Assembly (NCBI RefSeq): GCF_000262045.1
Contig: NZ_AJVF01000042.1
Span: forward strand, 1-64,000
DNA: 64,000 bases
Direction of reading: 5' to 3'
Source: Bacillus siamensis KCTC 13613
Lineage (GTDB): Bacteria > Bacillota > Bacilli > Bacillales > Bacillaceae
The first letter of the stretch is position 1. Each line of letters opens with the position of its first letter. The notes under the pieces were generated by a model. The model was not told the DNA's origin. It ran no database searches and worked only from the letters and a program-made list of their open reading frames with translations. The position numbers and the translations under genes are program-made. Of this stretch, positions 58,556 through 64,000 are shown piece by piece.

Positions 58556-59727
58556 TAGAATTCCCTCGATAGTTTCTTCATGTTTTCAACATTTTCTTTA
58601 ATGCGGTCGATCTGGTCAAGGCCGAATTGTTCTACGACGGCATTTGCGATTTCCCAGGCCACTGCCGCTTCAGCCACGACGCTTGCCGCAGGAACCGCGC
58701 AGCTGTCTGAACGTTCAATGCTCGCTGAGAACGGCTCTTTCGTTTCAATATCAACGCTTTTCAGCGGCTTATATAAAGTCGGGATCGGTTTCATAACACC
58801 GCGGACGACAATCGGCATTCCTGTCGACATACCGCCTTCTAATCCTCCGAGCCTATTTGTGGCGCGTGTGTAGCCTTTCTCTTCATCCCACACGATTTCA
58901 TCATGAACATCACTGCCGTTTTTGCCGGCCGCTTCAAAACCGATGCCGAACTCGACCCCTTTAAAAGCATTGATCGACAGAACGGCAGCGGCGAGCTTGC
59001 TGTCCAGTTTACGGTCATAATGGACATAGCTTCCGACACCGACCGGCATGCCTTCGACAATCACTTCAACGATTCCGCCGATTGAGTCGCCGTTTGCCTT
59101 CGCTTCATCAATGGCTGCCATCATTTGCCGGCCTGCTTCTTCATCGTAGCATCTGACCGGTGATTCTTCCGTTACCCGCTTGAGATCTTCAATGGATGTG
59201 TAGGCGGTCTTCTCGGCTTTTACCCCGCCGATTTGCAAAACATGTCCGGCCACTGTAATGCCAAGCTCCGCTAAAATCTTTTTAGCGACGGCTCCGGCAG
59301 CCACGCGAACCGTTGTCTCACGCGCGGAAGATCGTTCTAACACATTTCTCATATCGCGGTGATTGTACTTAATGGCGCCGTTTAAATCCGCGTGCCCCGG
59401 TCTCGGTCTTGAGATCTGGCGTTTCATTTCACTTTCTTCTTCTTCTGTAATCGGTGCGGCACCCATAATTTTTGTCCAGTGGGTCCAGTCTTTATTTTCT
59501 ACAACGAGCGCAATGGGTGAACCGAGTGTCCGGGCATGCCGCACGCCGCTCGTAATCTTCGCTCTGTCCGTTTCAATCTGCATGCGCCGTCCGCGCCCGT
59601 GCCCTTTTTGGCGTCTGGCAAGCTCAAAATTAATGTCTTCCTCAGTTATATAAAGCCCCGCAGGCACACCTTCTATAATGGTCGTCAGCTGCGGACCGTG
59701 TGATTCTCCGGCTGTTAAGTATCTCAT
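58555..59727 (-). CDS. aroF: Chorismate synthase
   Basis: A 390-residue FMN-dependent enzyme making chorismate, the branch point for all genes downstream (aroC in E. coli naming). Signatures [29 protein letters not shown] and [17 protein letters not shown] are present. First gene of the aroF-aroB-aroH block, behind cheR. Confidence 0.96.
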   Translation of the reverse strand: MRYLTAGESHGPQLTTIIEGVPAGLYITEEDINFELARRQKGHGRGRRMQIETDRAKITSGVRHARTLGSPIALVVENKDWTHWTKIMGAAPITEEEESEMKRQISRPRPGHADLNGAIKYNHRDMRNVLERSSARETTVRVAAGAVAKKILAELGITVAGHVLQIGGVKAEKTAYTSIEDLKRVTEESPVRCYDEEAGRQMMAAIDEAKANGDSIGGIVEVIVEGMPVGVGSYVHYDRKLDSKLAAAVLSINAFKGVEFGIGFEAAGKNGSDVHDEIVWDEEKGYTRATNRLGGLEGGMSTGMPIVVRGVMKPIPTLYKPLKSVDIETKEPFSASIERSDSCAVPAASVVAEAAVAWEIANAVVEQFGLDQIDRIKENVENMKKLSREF

Positions 59728-59798
59728 TTCGTTCTTCTCCCTTCATCACATTAACGCTTTTAAGTAAAACTATAACACAAGTTTTCATAAAATGTCTT

Positions 59799-60758
<960 letters not shown>

Positions 60759-61205
60759 TTAGTACACCCAGTCGGCCATTAATTTTTGATACGGTACAAG
60801 CTCTTCCTGTTTAAAGAAAATGTCAATTTCCCGTTCAGCGCTTTCTAAGGAGTCTGAACCGTGAATGATATTTTTGCCGACAAACATGCCGTAGTCACCG
60901 CGAATCGTGCCTGGCAGTGCGTCTTTCGGGTTTGTTTTTCCGATCAGCTGTCTTGTGATCTCTACTACATTTTCCCCTTCCCATACCATTGCAAATACGG
61001 GTCCTGATGTAATAAATTCCACAAGCTCACCGAAAAACGGTTTCCCTTTATGTTCAGCATAATGGTTTTCAGCCATCTGTTCTGAAACTTGCATCAGCTT
61101 GGCTCCTGCCAATTGTAAGCCCTTACGCTCAAATCTCGATAAAATCTCTCCGATCAGCTGGCGCTGTACGCCGTCCGGTTTTACCATGATAAAAGTTTTT
61201 TCCAT
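60759..61205 (-). CDS. ndk: Nucleoside diphosphate kinase
   Basis: A 148-residue enzyme equalising NTP and NDP pools. The phospho-histidine is His115 in [19 protein letters not shown] and [10 protein letters not shown] are family motifs. ATG 61205 follows GGTGGAG. Confidence 0.97.
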   Translation of the reverse strand: MEKTFIMVKPDGVQRQLIGEILSRFERKGLQLAGAKLMQVSEQMAENHYAEHKGKPFFGELVEFITSGPVFAMVWEGENVVEITRQLIGKTNPKDALPGTIRGDYGMFVGKNIIHGSDSLESAEREIDIFFKQEELVPYQKLMADWVY

Positions 61206-61324
61206 AAGATTCTCCACCCCATCATTATGTATAGGCTTTCAAGTTGCACACCGAAATCGTAACATCTTTCTGACAATTAATCAATCCAGGGCAGAGAATG
61301 TTCACATCTTGTTCGTAAAAGGAT

Positions 61325-62287
61325 TTAAAATTTCCGTTTGCCGATATATTTGGCAATGGCGGCCAATGATGAACGCGCACGTCCCCTCGGCAGCGTATTC
61401 AGCTTTTCAAACGCTTTTTTTAAGTATCTGTCACTGACGGCCATTGATTTTTCAATCGCATCTGTGCGTTTAATATTTTCAATAATGGGGGCGAGCTGCT
61501 CCTGTGTTGTTTCGCTGTTAATTAATTTCAGCTGATTTTTCAATTCAGGCTGACGCAGCGCGTACAAAACGGGCAGAGTGACGTTTCCTTGCAGCAGATC
61601 TCCTCCGACCGGTTTTCCCAGCTCCTCTTCCGTTGAAGTGAAATCAAGGATATCATCAATAATCTGGTAGGACATGCCCACGTAATAGCCGAACCAATAT
61701 AATGCTTTATGAATCTTTTCATCAGCTCCCGAAGCGATGGCGCCGAGCTGGCAGCTGACGGCGATAAGAAGCGCCGTTTTCCGTTTGATGCGGCGTAAAT
61801 AGGTTCTGAGGTTTTGTTCCATATTATATTTATCTTTGATCTGTTCAATTTCTCCGAGGCATACTTCTACGATGGTTTTGGACAGGATCCGGTGGGCTTT
61901 CGGCTCATCCAGTCTCGTCATCATCTCAAGCGAGCCCGCAAGCATATAATCACCGGTATACATGGCAATGCGGTTGTCCCATTTGGCTTTAATGGTCGGC
62001 TTTCCTCTCCGCAGCTCGGCGTCATCAATGACGTCGTCATGGACGAGGGAAGCCATATGAATCATCTCCAGCGTCACCGCAACATATTTTATTTTATTAA
62101 TGTCATAGTCGCCGAACATGCCGGAAAGCAATACGAAAACAGGACGGATCCGCTTGCCTCCTGCCTGAAGCAGATGGAGCCCGGCTTCACTCAGCAAGGG
62201 ATAGTCAGACCGTACCGTCTGCTCAAGCTCCCTTTCGATCACATCAATATCATCATTTAAAAAAGAATAGGCCATTTTAAATTTCAT
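61325..62287 (-). CDS. hepT: Heptaprenyl diphosphate synthase component II
   Basis: A 320-residue trans-prenyltransferase subunit with both aspartate-rich motifs, LVHDDVIDD and IIDDILDF, plus GGKRIRPV. With HepS it makes the C35 side chain of menaquinone-7. ATG 62287 after GGGTGA gives the current family length; an older style longer start at 62374 would overlap menH. Confidence 0.95.
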   Translation of the reverse strand: MKFKMAYSFLNDDIDVIERELEQTVRSDYPLLSEAGLHLLQAGGKRIRPVFVLLSGMFGDYDINKIKYVAVTLEMIHMASLVHDDVIDDAELRRGKPTIKAKWDNRIAMYTGDYMLAGSLEMMTRLDEPKAHRILSKTIVEVCLGEIEQIKDKYNMEQNLRTYLRRIKRKTALLIAVSCQLGAIASGADEKIHKALYWFGYYVGMSYQIIDDILDFTSTEEELGKPVGGDLLQGNVTLPVLYALRQPELKNQLKLINSETTQEQLAPIIENIKRTDAIEKSMAVSDRYLKKAFEKLNTLPRGRARSSLAAIAKYIGKRKF

Positions 62288-62315
62288 ATCATTCACCCAA
62301 ACATCTGTATATTCA

Positions 62316-63017
62316 TCATTTCCAGCCGATATGCGTAGCGGCCACTCCGCCGGTAAACGAATGGTATTTGACATTCGTCAGGCCCGCTTCTTCAAACAGA
62401 CGCGCAAGCTCTTTCATACCGGGAAATTCTCTTGCTGATTCTTGAAGCCAAGAATATTCTTTATAGCTCTTCGCAAACATTTTTCCGAAGAAAGGCATGA
62501 TGTATTTAAAATAAAGAAAATATGCCTGTCTGAAACCGATCATTTCCGGCTGGGATGTTTCCAGGCATACGACCTGTCCGCCCGGTTTGACGACGCGCCG
62601 CATTTCTTTCAGCACGGTCAGATAGTCGGGAACGTTCCTGAGTCCGAAGCCGATGGTGACAAAATCAAAAGAATCATCAGCGAAAGGAAGCTCCATCGCG
62701 TTTCCGTGCAAAAGCTCAATTTGGCTGTAACCGCCCTCTTTTAGTTTTTTCTCGCCGATGCTCAGCATATTTTTGCTGAAATCCAGCCCTTTGATTTCGC
62801 CGCTTTTTCCGGCAGCTTCTGCGAGGGCAATCGTCCAGTCAGCCGTCCCGCAGCAGACGTCAAGCGCTTTTGCGCCTTCTTGCACATTCATGATCTGCAT
62901 CGTTTTGTCGCGCCATTTTTTATGCTGCTGAAAACTGATGACAGAGTTCATTTGGTCATAATTTTTATAGATTTTTTCAAACACGCCGTGTACGCGCTGT
63001 TCTTTTGACTCCTGCAT
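62316..63017 (-). CDS. menH: Demethylmenaquinone methyltransferase
   Basis: A 233-residue SAM-dependent UbiE/MenG-family methyltransferase for the last step of menaquinone synthesis. It has [17 protein letters not shown] at the N-terminus, [14 protein letters not shown] for SAM and [18 protein letters not shown]. Lies between hepS and hepT, whose product it methylates after ring attachment. Confidence 0.96.
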   Translation of the reverse strand: MQESKEQRVHGVFEKIYKNYDQMNSVISFQQHKKWRDKTMQIMNVQEGAKALDVCCGTADWTIALAEAAGKSGEIKGLDFSKNMLSIGEKKLKEGGYSQIELLHGNAMELPFADDSFDFVTIGFGLRNVPDYLTVLKEMRRVVKPGGQVVCLETSQPEMIGFRQAYFLYFKYIMPFFGKMFAKSYKEYSWLQESAREFPGMKELARLFEEAGLTNVKYHSFTGGVAATHIGWK

Positions 63018-63022
63018 GTTGA

Positions 63023-63778
63023 TTACCCTTCTTCCACTTTCTGATGATATGTTTTGTCTTGGCTGATCGCTTTAAGCCGGTTCAGCATTAGATTTTGGAT
63101 TGGTGAGTTGAGCGGCAGCAGCGTTTCAATGCTTTGCTTCGCCTTTCGGAAGCTTTCTTCCAGTATTTCAGCCTTTGATTTCCCTGACTTTACAATATTG
63201 CCGATGACATCGAGAAATATAGCATTGCCGTTCATCAGCCGCTTATACACAAAAAAATCACTCGCCAGCTCTTTCCAGCGCGGAAGATTAAAGTGGTCTG
63301 ACACTCTGTGAAACAGGGCCGCTTCCACAATCGCCATGCTTTCGATCAATTGGTTCAAGTCATTGACAGACCGATCGTACAGACGGATTTTATGCTCATT
63401 GATTTCTTTAATTGCCGTAGCGAGCGTCCGGATCATATAGATATCCTTCATTTCAGATAAAAGCGAATAATACAATCCGCTGAAATAGTCGCCGGCAAGT
63501 ACGGTAAGCTGCCGGTTTTTATTTTCGTCTCGCTTTAACGCTCTGGCTGTTGTCACTTCATCGTGGGTATCAAGGGCGCTTTGGACAAGCATCGCAGTTA
63601 CTATGTAATTTTCTCTGTCGTTGTTCTTAATGTCCGCCTCTTCAAACAAAGCGTGAAAAAGAAGAAGCTTATCCTCATCGATTTTCGGCGCAGAAATATG
63701 TTTCGCTAAATAAGGATGAGACAGCTTTTGTTTTAATTTCGTATTTAAATTCGCTAAAGTTCCGTAGATGTCTTGCAA
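63023..63778 (-). CDS. hepS: Heptaprenyl diphosphate synthase component I
   Basis: A 251-residue helical subunit without aspartate-rich motifs, as expected for component I, which sets chain length with HepT. The sequence ([19 protein letters not shown]) matches B. subtilis HepS. TTG 63778 behind AAGGGTGATATT gives the 168 length; an upstream in-frame start at 63805 lacks a site. Confidence 0.94.
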   Translation of the reverse strand: MQDIYGTLANLNTKLKQKLSHPYLAKHISAPKIDEDKLLLFHALFEEADIKNNDRENYIVTAMLVQSALDTHDEVTTARALKRDENKNRQLTVLAGDYFSGLYYSLLSEMKDIYMIRTLATAIKEINEHKIRLYDRSVNDLNQLIESMAIVEAALFHRVSDHFNLPRWKELASDFFVYKRLMNGNAIFLDVIGNIVKSGKSKAEILEESFRKAKQSIETLLPLNSPIQNLMLNRLKAISQDKTYHQKVEEG

Positions 63779-63864
63779 AAATATCACCCTTGTCCCCAAA
63801 TTCACATTTATTCTAATATGTATGAGATTTACTCGTCATTATTATACGCAGGTATCATTATAGC

Positions 63865-63934
63865 ATAAAAAAAAGAAATTGGCTGTATTCTCCCGCCGTT
63901 TGCGGGCATTTGGCAAAAGCGGGAAACAGCCGGC
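63865..63934 (-). terminator. Terminator after mtrB
   Basis: Long hairpin GGCTGTTTCCCGC / GCGGGAGAATACAGCC with an internal loop, then TTTCTTTTTTTT on the minus strand. Confidence 0.85.
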
Positions 63935-64000
63935 TTATTTTTTTTCGCTGTTCATTTCTCCGTAAGCGGTCTGGATGAGGGCATTGCCCCTCACTTTGAT
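63935..64000 (-). CDS. mtrB: TRAP, trp RNA-binding attenuation protein (C-terminal part)
   Basis: The last 21 codons before the TAA at 63937-63935 read IKVRGNALIQTAYGEMNSEKK, the TRAP C-terminus; B. subtilis differs, as I remember, only by a few residues. The Arg in KVRGNA is part of the RNA-contacting surface. Most of the gene lies beyond the window. TRAP bound to tryptophan acts on the triplet array at 56974-57017. Confidence 0.9.
   Translation of the reverse strand: MKVRGNALIQTAYGEMNSEKK

Noticed and set aside
62288-62374. Longer N-terminus for HepT (start at 62374)
   Set aside because: It would overlap the end of menH, has no good ribosome-binding site, and the accepted family start is the inner ATG.

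Overview
The window is ordinary chromosome of a low-to-medium GC Firmicute of the Bacillus subtilis group. Many proteins are close to the B. subtilis 168 versions as I remember them (GpsB, HepT, QcrB, TRAP tail, SspM, MrfA/MrfB). Gene order follows the 168 block from xpt-pbuX to mtrB almost one for one. The differences (an LCI-type secreted peptide, a degraded SUKH immunity gene, an oxalate decarboxylase between ypjC and ypjB) fit a B. velezensis/B. amyloliquefaciens-like strain better than 168; species is inferred. Nearly all genes lie on the minus strand.

Layout. 1-1.8 kb: a short AT-rich accessory patch after an alkyltransferase-like (ATL) gene, holding a toxin-tail remnant, a frameshifted SUKH immunity gene and an LCI-like secreted peptide. 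1.8-4 kb: xpt-pbuX purine salvage behind a guanine riboswitch and a probable PurR box pair. 4-16 kb: ypwA, helicase ypvA, yptA, ypzG, ypsC, RNase P RNA, gpsB, ypsA, cotD, the DNA-repair pair mrfB/mrfA, PTS-like ypqE. 16-28 kb: sporulation and small unknown genes (yppG/F/E/D, sspM, yppC), recU-ponA, ypoC-nth-dnaD-asnS, aspB-ypmB-ypmA. 28-39 kb: dinG, panBCD, then birA-cca-bshA-bshB1-mgsA-dapB-ypjD reading into the pan region. 39-47 kb: ypjC, an oxalate decarboxylase, ypjB-ypjA, the menaquinol:cytochrome c reductase operon qcrABC, ypiF-ypiB-ypiA. 47-64 kb: the aromatic amino acid supraoperon aroF-aroB-aroH-trpEDCFBA-hisC-tyrA-aroE, preceded by cheR, ndk, the menaquinone genes hepT-menH-hepS and the tail of mtrB (TRAP).

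How the genes work together. The last 17 kb carries both the trp operon and the end of the gene for its RNA-binding regulator TRAP; the trp leader here shows nine canonical GAG/UAG triplets, a terminator and a hairpin over the trpE ribosome-binding site. HepS/HepT and MenH supply menaquinone, which feeds the qcrABC complex about 20 kb away. The dapB-to-birA genes run toward panBCD, but a structured leader with a terminator and a competing antiterminator stem lies in front of panB. That leader is the best candidate for an under-described regulatory element in the window, although a 'pan' RNA motif upstream of panB operons is, to my memory, already published.

I found no complete prophage, insertion sequence, CRISPR array, tRNA or rRNA. 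Starts were moved inward from the longest open frame wherever a good Shine-Dalgarno sequence and the remembered family length agreed.
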